64,000 nucleotides of DNA from HGM11367 sp964600435 (GCA_964600435.1 CAZRJB010000003.1:1-64000); one strand, 5' to 3'. Shown: positions 36,253 to 45,241, counted from the stretch's first letter. Numbers and translations: made by a program. Notes: generated from the letters alone by a model not told the origin.

Positions 36253-37875
36253 TTAGTTAATTTCTAAGTCAGATGATAAAGATTTGTTGTTTTTAGAGCT
36301 TCTATCACATTCTAAATTATCTTTGATTACAGAATTAATTTTTGGTTTTTTGTTTGTTTGAATGTTTGCAGATAGAATAACAAATGGACAAAAAACACAA
36401 CAAAAAGTAAGCATTATTGTTGGAATAAAATTATTGTAAGCAAAGTATGTGGCCACTGCAATTATAAGGCCAAACAAAACAGAACACCACGATGCTTTAA
36501 AAGTCTCTGCAAATGTTATATGTTTTTCTTCTTTAGGAGTTATTATAAATTTTGCCTTTTTACCAAAAACACCCAAAACAACAGTTTTTATCATCATTGG
36601 TGCCATTGATGCATATGTTATCATGTTAAAAACAAAGTAAGGAATAATCAGCCAAAAATTTTTTGTCCCTGAATAAGTAAAAACATCAGGAATTAACGGT
36701 GACAGCAAAAACACAGTTAACAACACAAAGAACCAACTTCCATACACATTTGCGTAACAATTCATAAAGCCTAAACAAATTGAATTTATAACAAGAATTA
36801 TACTTATTACTGGAATAATTGGCAAACTATAGTGAGATAGTTTTAAATCTAATTTTTCATACCAATGCATTTTGCTTTTTGATATTTCCTTGTTATAGTT
36901 TTTCATGTATTCAACATTGCCTTGCGTCCATTTACATTGACGTTTTTTTAATGCTAAATAGTTTGTTGGAAATTCTTCTAAACAAACAATGTTTTGAGCG
37001 AAAACAATTTTTAAGCCAGCATTCCTAATTTTTACAGAAATTGAAATATCTTCTGCAACAACTTCTGGAAAGCCCTCAACTTTTTCATAGCAATCTTTGC
37101 TTAACATCATACCATGACCAAACAAAGCACTTGAGCCATAAAAATTTTTCATTATTTGGCAAATTTTACCATTTGACTTAACACTCATTCCTAGCAAATG
37201 CTGGAAGACATTTCCCCCCCCCTTAGCAATATGTGCTGTTTGAACAGCCCCGATATTGTAATCACTTTCAAAATAAGAAAGAGTTTTGCTGATAAAATTG
37301 CTAGGAATAACTTCGTCGCTATCTAAAACAACAAAATAGTCATAATCGGTTTTCCCTTGCAAATAATTATTAAGGTTTCCGGCTTTAAACCCTTTGTGAT
37401 TTTCTCTTCTAACAATTTCAAAATTATGCTCTTGAGCAAAGTTGTCAATTTGAGAAATATATTCAGGTTTGCTGCTATCATCTAAAATAACAACCTGAAA
37501 ATTTTCATAATTTTGTTTTGAACTTTCTAAAAGTGCTTGAGCATTAAAGTCGTTGCATGTGCAATATAAAAGAAGAACTTTTTTTGACCTGTCTTCACAT
37601 TCTTTATCTATTGTTTTATACTTTTTGGCAATTTTTTTATGAAGAATAACATAAAAAATTGAAAATAATAAATCTTTTATTGCATTAAGCCAAAAATACA
37701 TAAAAACGGCAAAACTAGCCCAAAGCAATGTTGTTGCAACTATTTTTTTCCACAAAAAAACTGATGTGTTTGAACAAAATGATATTGTTGCTTGTGTTAT
37801 TTGATATGCAAAAAAAGAGCCAACAGCAAGCCAAATTGCAATTATAAAAACATATACTAAAGAACTTTTTTTCAT
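36253..37875 (-). CDS. Membrane family-2 glycosyltransferase with a G9 tract
   Basis: A 540-residue cellulose-synthase-like enzyme. Two N-terminal helices (about 8-70) precede a GT-A domain (about 95-330). It contains FQVVILDDSS, the D-x-D-type VVLDSDEV, VVAEDISISVKIRNAG for the catalytic acid, and KKRQCKWTQGN, a relative of the Q-x-x-R-W motif of processive enzymes. About five more helices follow (350-520). It should polymerise or transfer a sugar across the membrane; the sugar is unknown. The coding strand has nine G in a row (37214-37222) encoding Lys-Gly-Gly-Gly in the catalytic domain, striking in such AT-rich DNA. ATG at 37873-37875 follows AGGTGA. It is preceded by a long structured leader and is monocistronic. 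Confidence 0.82.
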   Translation of the reverse strand: MKKSSLVYVFIIAIWLAVGSFFAYQITQATISFCSNTSVFLWKKIVATTLLWASFAVFMYFWLNAIKDLLFSIFYVILHKKIAKKYKTIDKECEDRSKKVLLLYCTCNDFNAQALLESSKQNYENFQVVILDDSSKPEYISQIDNFAQEHNFEIVRRENHKGFKAGNLNNYLQGKTDYDYFVVLDSDEVIPSNFISKTLSYFESDYNIGAVQTAHIAKGGGNVFQHLLGMSVKSNGKICQIMKNFYGSSALFGHGMMLSKDCYEKVEGFPEVVAEDISISVKIRNAGLKIVFAQNIVCLEEFPTNYLALKKRQCKWTQGNVEYMKNYNKEISKSKMHWYEKLDLKLSHYSLPIIPVISIILVINSICLGFMNCYANVYGSWFFVLLTVFLLSPLIPDVFTYSGTKNFWLIIPYFVFNMITYASMAPMMIKTVVLGVFGKKAKFIITPKEEKHITFAETFKASWCSVLFGLIIAVATYFAYNNFIPTIMLTFCCVFCPFVILSANIQTNKKPKINSVIKDNLECDRSSKNNKSLSSDLEIN

Positions 37876-37926
37876 TACTCACCTAATTTAAATAATTTTA
37901 AGCATTAAAACAGAATTGTTTCTAAA

Positions 37927-38021
37927 CAAAAAAACGGCCAAATGGCATCAACTTTGCTTTAATGATTAAATGAACATGTGTTACCAACTGACAATTGCTT
38001 TGGCGCTGATAGACAACATCA
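37927..38021 (-). promoter_or_regulatory. Structured leader of the glycosyltransferase mRNA (riboswitch-like)
   Basis: The transcript from the promoter at 38028-38056 has a leader of about 145 bases. GCCAAA (37999-38004) can pair with TTTGGC (37937-37942), which is followed by a seven-to-eight-T run (37927-37934), a terminator-like arrangement. Between the arms are smaller stems such as TTTAA/TTAAA and AACA/TGTT. I do not recognise a known riboswitch consensus. The 414-base gap 37876-38289 also holds the thrS terminator and a dispersed repeat. Confidence 0.4.
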
Positions 38022-38027
38022 TTTTTG

Positions 38028-38056
38028 AGTATATCACATATACTTTAAAATGTCAT
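38028..38056 (-). promoter_or_regulatory. Promoter of the glycosyltransferase gene
   Basis: -35 ATGACA (38051-38056) and extended -10 TGATATACT (TATACT at 38028-38033), 17 bases apart on the minus strand. Confidence 0.6.
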
Positions 38057-38185
38057 GTGTTTTTGAAAAAAAAGTTTATTTTTGATGTTTTATAATTTTT
38101 TTTGTAGTTTTTTGTAAAAAATTTTTATCTCTTCGATATTATTTATAATTTTACATTTTATATTAATTTATTATGTAAATATAAA

Positions 38186-38226
38186 GAAAAAGTTCATTTT
38201 ATTCGTTTTGTTCTTGCATGCCTAAA
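38186..38226. repeat. Dispersed intergenic repeat, second copy
   Basis: A 41-base unit beginning gaaaaagttcattttattcg that matches 6604-6644 at 35 of 41 positions. As at pnp, it lies just beyond the terminator of a minus-strand gene, here thrS. Confidence 0.6.
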
Positions 38227-38260
38227 AAAATTAGACAAACAAAAATTTGTCTAATTTTTT
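38224..38260 (-). terminator. Terminator after thrS
   Basis: A 15-pair stem (AAAAAATTAGACAAA against TTTGTCTAATTTTTT) with a short loop and a T run on the minus strand, about 30 bases past the thrS stop. Confidence 0.75.
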
Positions 38261-38289
38261 ATAAACCACAGTCACATTTTTAATTATTT

Positions 38290-40035
38290 TTATTTAAACG
38301 ATTCAATTTCTGATTTAATTCTTGCAATAAAATCTTCCAGTTTTAAATCCGACACATTTTCGTTTCCTCTACCACGAATTGAAATTGTTCCTTTTTCTTT
38401 TTCACCGTCACCAACAATAATCATGTATGGGATTTTTTGAGAAATACTTTCTCGAATTTTGTAACCAATTTTTTCGTTTCTAACATCCAATTCGCATTTT
38501 ATGTTGGCATTGTTTAGTTTTGCAAAAATATCTTTTGCATAGTCTTCACTATTTTCTGAAATATTCATAACCCTAACTTGAACTGGAGACAACCAAACGG
38601 GGAAAATTCCAGCATAATGTTCTGTTAAAATTCCAATAAATCTTTCAAAAGAACCAAAAATTGCACGATGAACCATTATTGGACGTTTTTTCTCACCATC
38701 GGCATCAACATAAGTTAAATCAAAACGTTCTGGCAATTGAAAATCTAACTGAATTGTTCCCATTTGCCATTCTCTTCCAAGGCAATCCTTCATTTTTATG
38801 TCTATTTTTGGACCATAAAACGCTCCATCACCTTCATTAATTCGATAATTGTTTTCACCACACAAGTCATTTAAAACTGATTTTAATTCTGTTTCTGCCA
38901 TGTTCCAAGTTTCAATTTCACCCATATAATCTGCAGGACGAGTTGAAAGAGTGAGTTGATATGGCAAACCAAAAACGCCATATAGTTTGCTAATTAAAGC
39001 AACAATGCTTTTTATTTCCGAACCAATTTGGTCTTTTCTTATAAAGTTGTGTGAATCATCTTGCCTAAACATTCTAACTCTAAACAACCCATTTAGCTGC
39101 CCAGATTTTTCGTTTCTATGAATTACATCAATATCATTTAATCTAAGTGGCAAGTCTTTATAGCTTCTCATTTTACTCTGGTAAATTCTTATTGAATTTG
39201 GACAATTCATAGGTTTTAATGCTTGTTCGTTGCCATCTGCATCGGTTAAAACAAACATGTCTTCTTTGTAATGGTCCCAATGCCCTGATGTTTTCCACAA
39301 TACACTACTGTTTAGTTGTGGAGCAGAAAACTCTAAATAGTTTCTTTGTTTATGCTCTTTACGCCAAAAATCTATTAAAGTGTTCATTAATGTAAAACCT
39401 TTTGGCAGCCAATACGCCATGCCTGGAGCAGTTTCATCAAAAAAGAACAAATCTAATTCTTTGCCAAGTTTTCTATGATCACGTTTTTTTGCTTCTTCTA
39501 TCATGTTTACGTATTCGTTTAATTGTTTTTTGTCTGGAAATGCATAAACATATATTCTTTGAAGCATTTTATTTTTTTCGTTGCCTCGCCAATATGCACC
39601 GCTAACACGATTTATTTTATATGCATAATTTTGCAACTTGGATGTGTTTTCAACATGAGGGCCACGACAAAGATCAACATAATCATCACCTAAATAGTAA
39701 CAAGAAATTGTTTCACCTTCTGGCAAATCGTTGATTAATTCAACTTTATATGGCTCATTTTTAAACATTTCAAGTGCTTCTGCTCTAGAAATTTCAACAC
39801 GTTTAAATTCTTCGTTTTTGTTTATTATTGATTTCATTTCTTTTTCTATATCTGAAAATTTTTCTGGAGTTATGCTTTGCATGTCAAAGTCATAATAAAA
39901 ACCATTTTCTATTGCAGGTCCAATTGCAATTTTTACATTTTCTTCCCCAAAAACATTTTTTACTGCTTTTGCCAAAACGTGCGACAAAGAATGTCTGCAC
40001 ATTTGAATTTTTTCTTGCTTTTCTAAATCTTCCAT
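38290..40035 (-). CDS. thrS: Threonyl-tRNA synthetase lacking the TGS domain
   Basis: A 581-residue class II synthetase that charges tRNA-Thr. The editing domain starts almost at once (HSLSHVLAKAVK, then VDLCRGPHVEN with the editing Cys and His). The catalytic core has the zinc ligands in KPMNCPNSIRI, RQDDSHNFI and MVHRAIFGSFERF, and the anticodon-binding domain follows from about residue 480. The roughly 60-residue N-terminal TGS domain of standard bacterial enzymes is absent; the usual length is about 640. ATG at 40033-40035 has AGGTGA upstream. A T-box leader with a Thr specifier controls it. Confidence 0.95.
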   Translation of the reverse strand: MEDLEKQEKIQMCRHSLSHVLAKAVKNVFGEENVKIAIGPAIENGFYYDFDMQSITPEKFSDIEKEMKSIINKNEEFKRVEISRAEALEMFKNEPYKVELINDLPEGETISCYYLGDDYVDLCRGPHVENTSKLQNYAYKINRVSGAYWRGNEKNKMLQRIYVYAFPDKKQLNEYVNMIEEAKKRDHRKLGKELDLFFFDETAPGMAYWLPKGFTLMNTLIDFWRKEHKQRNYLEFSAPQLNSSVLWKTSGHWDHYKEDMFVLTDADGNEQALKPMNCPNSIRIYQSKMRSYKDLPLRLNDIDVIHRNEKSGQLNGLFRVRMFRQDDSHNFIRKDQIGSEIKSIVALISKLYGVFGLPYQLTLSTRPADYMGEIETWNMAETELKSVLNDLCGENNYRINEGDGAFYGPKIDIKMKDCLGREWQMGTIQLDFQLPERFDLTYVDADGEKKRPIMVHRAIFGSFERFIGILTEHYAGIFPVWLSPVQVRVMNISENSEDYAKDIFAKLNNANIKCELDVRNEKIGYKIRESISQKIPYMIIVGDGEKEKGTISIRGRGNENVSDLKLEDFIARIKSEIESFK

Positions 40036-40079
40036 ATCTTCACCTACCTATTAATTTTGTTTGTTGCAATGTAGTTTTA

Positions 40080-40291
40080 CAAAAAAAGTCCTTTGCAAAA
40101 CAATTTGCAAAGGACGATTATTAAAACCGCGGTTCCACCTTTGTTGGAATAACATTCCCACTCTTTAAAATTACAAAAAATCATTATCAAAGTGGTTTTG
40201 TAACTAACCTATCTTAAGTCTTACACCGACCGACTCTTCTCTGTGCGAATTAATTAGAAACTACTTGTCTTTGACTATTTTTATAAAATCT
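40080..40291 (-). promoter_or_regulatory. T-box leader of thrS (Thr specifier ACC)
   Basis: On the minus strand the leader has the conserved T-box AGGTGGAACCGCGG (40127-40140), followed by a 12-pair terminator (40088-40115) with seven T. Stem I can be traced from CAAAG...CTAA pairing with TTAG...CTTTG. In its 3' loop ACC followed by A (40194-40196) is the likely threonine specifier codon. Uncharged tRNA-Thr should stabilise the antiterminator and allow thrS transcription. Confidence 0.88.
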
Positions 40292-40297
40292 ATAATT

Positions 40298-40326
40298 ATT
40301 CTAATTCTACAAAAAACATTTGTCAA
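40298..40326 (-). promoter_or_regulatory. thrS promoter
   Basis: -35 TTGACA (40321-40326) and -10 TAGAAT (40298-40303), 17 bases apart on the minus strand; it starts the T-box transcript near 40291. It overlaps only the stop region of the upstream metal ATPase gene. Confidence 0.75.
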
Positions 40327-42375
40327 CTATTTTTTTGAACATGATTTTTTATTTTTTAATTTCAAAGCTCGCAAACTGTTAACAATTGCAACCAATGTAA
40401 CACCAACATCTGCAACAACAGCACTTAACATTCCAGTGATTCCAACTGCTCCTAGTGTTAAAAACACAACTTTTATAACCGCCGACATTATAATGTTTTC
40501 AAAGACAATTTTTCGTGTTTGTTTTGAAATTTGAATTGCCTTATAAACATTGTTTGGGTTATCATCCACCAAAACAATGTCCGATGCATTAATACTAGCT
40601 TCGCTTCCATTTATACCCATACTAATTCCAATATCAGCACGAGTTAGCGAAGGAGCATCATTTATTCCATCACCAACATATGCAACAAAATTATTATCGT
40701 TTTTTAATTTTTCTATATACAAATATTTGTCTTCTGGCAGCATGTTGAAAACAAAAGTATCAATTTTTAAATTTTTTGCCAAATTTGTAACGGTTTCCTG
40801 TTTGTCGCCAGAAAGCAAAACAGTTTTTATTCCTGCTTGATTTAAGTTTTTTATTGCTTCTTTAGACGTTTGTTTAATTTCGTCACATAAATATATGTTT
40901 GCAATTTTTTCTTTATTTTCGAAAATTTCTACAACAGTCGAATTTAAACTATCATCTTTTTTACCAACAAAATATTTATTTTTGTTATATGAATAATAAA
41001 CGCCTTCACCGGCAATTTCTTTAAAGTTTTTTGCAGTGTTTAATTGTTTTTTGTTTTTGTTTACTATTGCTTTTGCAAGTGGATGATTTGAATATTGCTC
41101 ACCAATGCTTGCAAGAAAAATAACATCATCTTCTGAATAGCGGTCACATAACACATCAACCTTGTCAATTACAAATTTTCCGTTTGTTAATGTTCCAGTT
41201 TTGTCAAAAGCAACAACATCAATTTTTGATAATGCATCTAGATAGTTTGAGCCTTTAATCAAAATACCATTGTTTGATGCATTACCCAAGCCAGAAAAAT
41301 ATGATAGAGGAACAGAAATTGCAAAAGCACATGGGCAAGAAACAACCAAAAAAATCAATCCCCTATAAACCGCAGTGTTTATGCTTTTTGTTGCAAGAAA
41401 AACAATTCCAAAAACAACAACAGCCAAAGCCATAACTGCATATGTGTCCCACCTAGCAATTTTTGAAATTATTGTTTCTGTTTTAGATTTTTTGTCTTGT
41501 GCATTTTCAATTAAGTTTAATATTTTTGCAATTGCACTATCTGAATAAACATTTTTAACTTTAAGAGTTAATGTTCCATCAATAACAATTGCACCAGATA
41601 AAACACTGTCTGTTTCCTTAACAAAAACAGGCAAACTTTCACCGGTAAGGTTTTGCATGTTTAGGGAAGATTTTCCTTCAACAACAACAGAATCAAGAGG
41701 AATTCTTTCACCTGGTTTAACAAAAATTATATCACCAATTTTGACATCGTTTGGTGAAACAATTTCTTGCTTGCCATCGACCAAAATTGTTACACTTTCT
41801 GGTTTTAAACTAAGCAAGTTTTCAATTGATTTCTTTGACTTGTTTAAAGCAATTGACTCTAGCAATTTCCCAATTGAATATAAACCAATAACCATTAATC
41901 CTTCTAAATATTCACCAACAAAAGTTGCTCCAATTGTTGACAACAAAATTAAAAGGTTTTCATTTACAACTCCTTTAAAAATAAGTTTTATTGCTTTTAT
42001 GTAGGTTTTGTAACCAACAACTATTGCACTTAAAACATATAAAATCCAAAACAAATATCTTTGCATTGGAACAGTTAAAGTGATTACAGAAAGAGCAAGC
42101 CCCGAAAACAAAATCAAAGTTTGAACAAGTGTTGACTTGTTTACTGGCTTTGTTTCAGTTTCCGAATCAAAAATTTTTGCATCTGGTTCAATATTGTTTG
42201 CAACACAAATTGCTTGTTTAAAAGCAAGTTGTTGATTATTGCTTTCAATTGTTAAACTTTCTTTAACAAAATCTATTTCTGCATTTATTATTGCAGACTG
42301 TTTAGAAATTTCTAACTCTAAGGTTTTTGCACAATTTGGACAATCTAACCCAACAATTTTATACTTTTTTATCAT
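40327..42375 (-). CDS. Heavy-metal P1B-type ATPase (Zn/Cd/Pb efflux type)
   Basis: A 682-residue metal pump. An N-terminal HMA domain has GLDCPNCAKTL, and membrane helices lead to the CPC metal site in SCPCAFAISVPL. The phosphorylation site is DKTGTLTNGK, the HP motif SNHPLAKAI, and the hinge GDGINDAPSLTRADIGISMG. The single C-x-x-C HMA domain, CPC and pairing with a CadC-like repressor favour Zn/Cd/Pb efflux over copper. ATG at 42373-42375 follows GGAG and overlaps the repressor gene by 17 bases, forming a two-gene metal-resistance operon. Confidence 0.9.
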   Translation of the reverse strand: MIKKYKIVGLDCPNCAKTLELEISKQSAIINAEIDFVKESLTIESNNQQLAFKQAICVANNIEPDAKIFDSETETKPVNKSTLVQTLILFSGLALSVITLTVPMQRYLFWILYVLSAIVVGYKTYIKAIKLIFKGVVNENLLILLSTIGATFVGEYLEGLMVIGLYSIGKLLESIALNKSKKSIENLLSLKPESVTILVDGKQEIVSPNDVKIGDIIFVKPGERIPLDSVVVEGKSSLNMQNLTGESLPVFVKETDSVLSGAIVIDGTLTLKVKNVYSDSAIAKILNLIENAQDKKSKTETIISKIARWDTYAVMALAVVVFGIVFLATKSINTAVYRGLIFLVVSCPCAFAISVPLSYFSGLGNASNNGILIKGSNYLDALSKIDVVAFDKTGTLTNGKFVIDKVDVLCDRYSEDDVIFLASIGEQYSNHPLAKAIVNKNKKQLNTAKNFKEIAGEGVYYSYNKNKYFVGKKDDSLNSTVVEIFENKEKIANIYLCDEIKQTSKEAIKNLNQAGIKTVLLSGDKQETVTNLAKNLKIDTFVFNMLPEDKYLYIEKLKNDNNFVAYVGDGINDAPSLTRADIGISMGINGSEASINASDIVLVDDNPNNVYKAIQISKQTRKIVFENIIMSAVIKVVFLTLGAVGITGMLSAVVADVGVTLVAIVNSLRALKLKNKKSCSKK

Positions 42376-42736
42376 AATATTTCTCCATAATATGCTCTAA
42401 ACTTATTTCAAACACTTTTTTAACATGCTCGTCTGCCAAAGAATACCACACTTCTTTGCCAACTTTTTTGTTTTTTATTAAATTTAACTCCCGCAAGTTT
42501 TTTAACTGATGAGAAACAGTTGACTTTGTTAAATTTAAAATTGAAGAGATGTCACAAACACACAATTCGTTATCCTTTAACAAATTAACAATTTTTATCC
42601 GTGTTGAGTCAGACAATGCTTTATAAAAATCTGAAATATCTAACAACAATTCATCTTTTATTAGAGATTTTTTTGCCATAACAACCAACTCATTATGAAT
42701 TATATCACAATCGCATTCTAGTTCTGATTTTCCCAT
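42359..42736 (-). CDS. ArsR/SmtB-family metal-responsive repressor (CadC-like)
   Basis: A 125-residue winged-helix repressor. The helix-turn-helix covers CDISSILNLTKSTVSHQLKNL. An alpha3-type metal site is suggested by ELCVCD together with Cys residues in the N-terminal arm (ECDCD). An alpha5-type Zn site is suggested by DEHVKKVFEISLEH (D, H, H, E). That fits the CadC/SmtB group, which releases DNA on binding Cd, Pb or Zn. It is the first gene of the operon, with the ATPase overlapping its end, and has a palindromic operator within its own promoter, so autoregulation is expected. Confidence 0.88.
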   Translation of the reverse strand: MGKSELECDCDIIHNELVVMAKKSLIKDELLLDISDFYKALSDSTRIKIVNLLKDNELCVCDISSILNLTKSTVSHQLKNLRELNLIKNKKVGKEVWYSLADEHVKKVFEISLEHIMEKYYDKKV

Positions 42737-42866
42737 TATCCCCCCTGTTTAAATCTGCTTGCTGTGCAAATCAAAAAAGCAGATTGATTTATCAAACAAA
42801 ATTGCAGCAGCAATTTTAACAATTTTGAAAAAAGCAAAATTGTGTTTTTTTTGAGTTCTTGATAGT

Positions 42867-42896
42867 ATTATAGTTGAACAACCATTCAACTGTCAA
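42867..42896 (-). promoter_or_regulatory. Promoter with nested operator for the metal-efflux operon
   Basis: Consensus -35 TTGACA (42891-42896) and -10 TATAAT (42867-42872) on the minus strand, with an 18-base spacer. The spacer is a perfect inverted repeat AGTTGAA-6-TTCAACT (42872-42891) that touches both boxes. Repressor bound there would block RNA polymerase, as with CadC/SmtB operators. Confidence 0.85.
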
Positions 42897-42950
42897 GCAA
42901 TTATTTATATTTATGAAAAAAAGTAAAAAATTGTTAACAAAACAATAAAA

Positions 42951-42984
42951 AACCTCATTTTAACTAATCAAAAAATGAGGTTTA
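42951..42984 (-). terminator. Terminator after gap
   Basis: A 12-pair stem AAACCTCATTTT/AAAATGAGGTTT with a 10-base loop, followed by T-rich sequence on the minus strand, about 20 bases past the gap stop. Confidence 0.75.
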
Positions 42985-43002
42985 TAAGTTTTTAAAATAA
43001 GG

Positions 43003-44022
43003 TTATCTTTTTTTTGAATCAACTTTTGCCATGTGACAAATAAGGTCAACAACTTTGCAAGAATACCCCCACTCATTATCGTACCAAGCAACCAGTTTAA
43101 CAAATTTTGGACTAAGCATTATGCCTGCCTTTTCGTCAAATATGCAAGTTCTACTATCACCAATAAAATCAGACGAAACAACCATTTGGTCAGTATAACC
43201 TAAAATTCCGTTTAAATCTCCCAACGATGCTTTTTTGATTGCTTTACAAATTTTATCGTATGTTGTTTCTTTTTTAAGTTTGCAAGTTAAATCAACAACA
43301 GAAACATCTAATGTTGGAACACGCATGCTCATTCCAGTAAGTTTGCCAGCAAGCTCAGGAATTATAACACCAACCGCTTTTGCAGCACCAGTTGATGAAG
43401 GAATTATGTTGTAAGAGGCAGCCCTTCCGCCACGCCAATCTTTTTTTGTTGAACCATCAACGGTTAGTTGTGTTGCTGTTGTAGAATGAACAGTTGTCAT
43501 TAGCCCTTCTTCAATTCCAAATTCGTCGTTTATAACTTTTGCAAGTGGAGCTAAGCAGTTTGTTGTGCAACTTGCATTTGAAACAATTTTCATATCACTT
43601 GAATATGTGTTTTCGTTAACACCAACAACAAACATTGGCATTTCTTTGCCTGGAGCAGACACAACAACCTTTTTTGCACCAGCATTTAAATGTGCTTCTG
43701 CTTTTTCGTATGATGTAAACACGCCAGTTGATTCAACAATATATTCTGCACCACACTCCAACCAAGGAATAAGTTGTGGGTCTTTTTGGGCATAAAACTT
43801 TATTTTTTTGTTGTTAACAACCAAACATTCATTAACAACTTTAACAGTTCCATTAAATTTGCCATGAATAGAATCAAATTCCAAAAGATATTTTGCATAG
43901 TTAACATCTAAAAATGGGTCATTTATTCCAACAACTTCAACATCTGATCTTTCACATGCTGCCCTTAAAACAAGCCTGCCAATTCTTCCAAATCCATTAA
44001 TTCCAATTTTTATTTTTTTCAT
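43003..44022 (-). CDS. gap: Glyceraldehyde-3-phosphate dehydrogenase
   Basis: A 339-residue NAD-dependent glycolytic enzyme. The Rossmann start is INGFGRIGRLVLRA, the catalytic Cys lies in SNASCTTNCLAP (about residue 152) with the matching His in TTVHSTTATQ, and the C-terminal WYDNEWGYSCKV is typical. ATG at 44020-44022 has AAAGGAGAG upstream and overlaps the stop of the preceding membrane-protein gene by 4 bases (ATGA). It ends the rpiB-unknown-gap operon; pgk and tpi are not adjacent. Confidence 0.97.
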   Translation of the reverse strand: MKKIKIGINGFGRIGRLVLRAACERSDVEVVGINDPFLDVNYAKYLLEFDSIHGKFNGTVKVVNECLVVNNKKIKFYAQKDPQLIPWLECGAEYIVESTGVFTSYEKAEAHLNAGAKKVVVSAPGKEMPMFVVGVNENTYSSDMKIVSNASCTTNCLAPLAKVINDEFGIEEGLMTTVHSTTATQLTVDGSTKKDWRGGRAASYNIIPSSTGAAKAVGVIIPELAGKLTGMSMRVPTLDVSVVDLTCKLKKETTYDKICKAIKKASLGDLNGILGYTDQMVVSSDFIGDSRTCIFDEKAGIMLSPKFVKLVAWYDNEWGYSCKVVDLICHMAKVDSKKR

Positions 44023-44786
44023 TTTTTCTCTCCTTTAACTTTTGCTTTAATAAAATTATTTTCACCAATTTGGCATTTTATAAACCAGTTAGTTCCAAAA
44101 ATTATTGTAATAATAAAGCACAAAATTGATGTTATCCACATAATCACTTTAAACAAAGAACCAAGTTTTGGTTTTAACACAAAAAACAATGTTATAAGAA
44201 CACCAGCAACAACCAATGGAATAAATGTTAAAAGCGAATTTTTTAAAACATTATTTTCCATTTTGGTTTTAACACCACCTTCAATTCCAACAAGTTGGAT
44301 GCCTTGCCATTGATTTGATCTCATTAAATTGGATGGATATTCCAATTTTTTTAAAATGTTTGTTGCAATTTCACCATAACAAACACAACAAAAGTTTACA
44401 AAAACAATTTCTTTAGAAAATAAAAACTTTGCAATATAAAAGAATATTTTCCAAAAAAATGAAACAAATGACGATGCTTGTTTTTTGTAATAAACAATTT
44501 GGTTGTTAAGCAACAAACTTTTTGTTTGTTTAACAATTTGGTCAACCGAAACAAATTTGCGAACAACCACCATGTTGACCTTGCTAACATGTTTAACAGC
44601 ATCATTTATAACACTTTCTTGATTTTCTGCGGAATTATATTCAAGTGAAACAACGTTGTTTAAATTACATTTTTTTGAAGAACAATATATTATTTCATAA
44701 TCTAAAAAATGATTACCAAGTTCCGCATTAACACTAGAAATGTTCACTTCGTTGTTTAAATCTAAAATTAAAAAAGAATAAGACAT
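44019..44786 (-). CDS. Membrane protein of unknown function, glycosyltransferase-remnant-like
   Basis: A 255-residue protein. The first about 165 residues look like a weak GT-A type fold: SFLILDLNNE at the start, then EIIYCSSKK, and near the end YPSNLMRSNQWQGIQLVGI. No D-x-D motif is present. Two or three membrane helices follow (about 180-240), ending in a Lys-rich tail. It is translationally coupled on both sides: its ATG shares a base with the rpiB stop (AAAGGAGG upstream), and its stop overlaps the gap start by 4 bases. I do not recognise the family; an inactive glycosyltransferase-like membrane protein is a guess. Confidence 0.55.
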   Translation of the reverse strand: MSYSFLILDLNNEVNISSVNAELGNHFLDYEIIYCSSKKCNLNNVVSLEYNSAENQESVINDAVKHVSKVNMVVVRKFVSVDQIVKQTKSLLLNNQIVYYKKQASSFVSFFWKIFFYIAKFLFSKEIVFVNFCCVCYGEIATNILKKLEYPSNLMRSNQWQGIQLVGIEGGVKTKMENNVLKNSLLTFIPLVVAGVLITLFFVLKPKLGSLFKVIMWITSILCFIITIIFGTNWFIKCQIGENNFIKAKVKGEKK

Positions 44787-45214
44787 TAAACCTCCTTTAA
44801 TTTTTTAACTCTTCTTGCATGACGCCCGCCTTCAAAATTTGTTGTTAAAAAAACCTTTATAATTCTGATTGCTTTTTGTTTGGAGACATATCTGCCGGGC
44901 AAAACTAAAACATTTGCGTTGTTATGTTTTCTAGCAAGCGCTGCAAAATTTGTGCTATCACACAATGCAGCACGAATTTTTGGATTTTTGTTTGCCGCAA
45001 TAGACATTCCAATTCCAGTTCCACAAATATAAATCCCAACATTGTTGTTGTTTTCGACAACTTTTTGATTGCCCGCTTTTGCATAATCAGGATAATCTAC
45101 CATTTCTGTGGAGTATGTTCCAACATCTATTGTTGTTATGTTCTCTTTATTAAAAAATTCTTTTATTTGTTCTTTTAGGTTATAACCAGCATGGTCACAA
45201 GCAAGAATTATCAT
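44786..45214 (-). CDS. rpiB: Ribose-5-phosphate isomerase B
   Basis: A 142-residue RpiB/LacA-type isomerase that interconverts ribose-5-phosphate and ribulose-5-phosphate. The N-terminal ILACDHAGYNLKEQI, the catalytic Cys region YICGTGIGMSIAANK and HNNANVLVLPGRYVS are all typical. ATG at 45212-45214 follows AAGGAGAG. It heads the rpiB-unknown-gap operon, linking pentose phosphate exchange to glycolysis. Confidence 0.95.
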   Translation of the reverse strand: MIILACDHAGYNLKEQIKEFFNKENITTIDVGTYSTEMVDYPDYAKAGNQKVVENNNNVGIYICGTGIGMSIAANKNPKIRAALCDSTNFAALARKHNNANVLVLPGRYVSKQKAIRIIKVFLTTNFEGGRHARRVKKLKEV

Positions 45215-45241
45215 TTTTTAACTCTCCTTATAATTATTATT

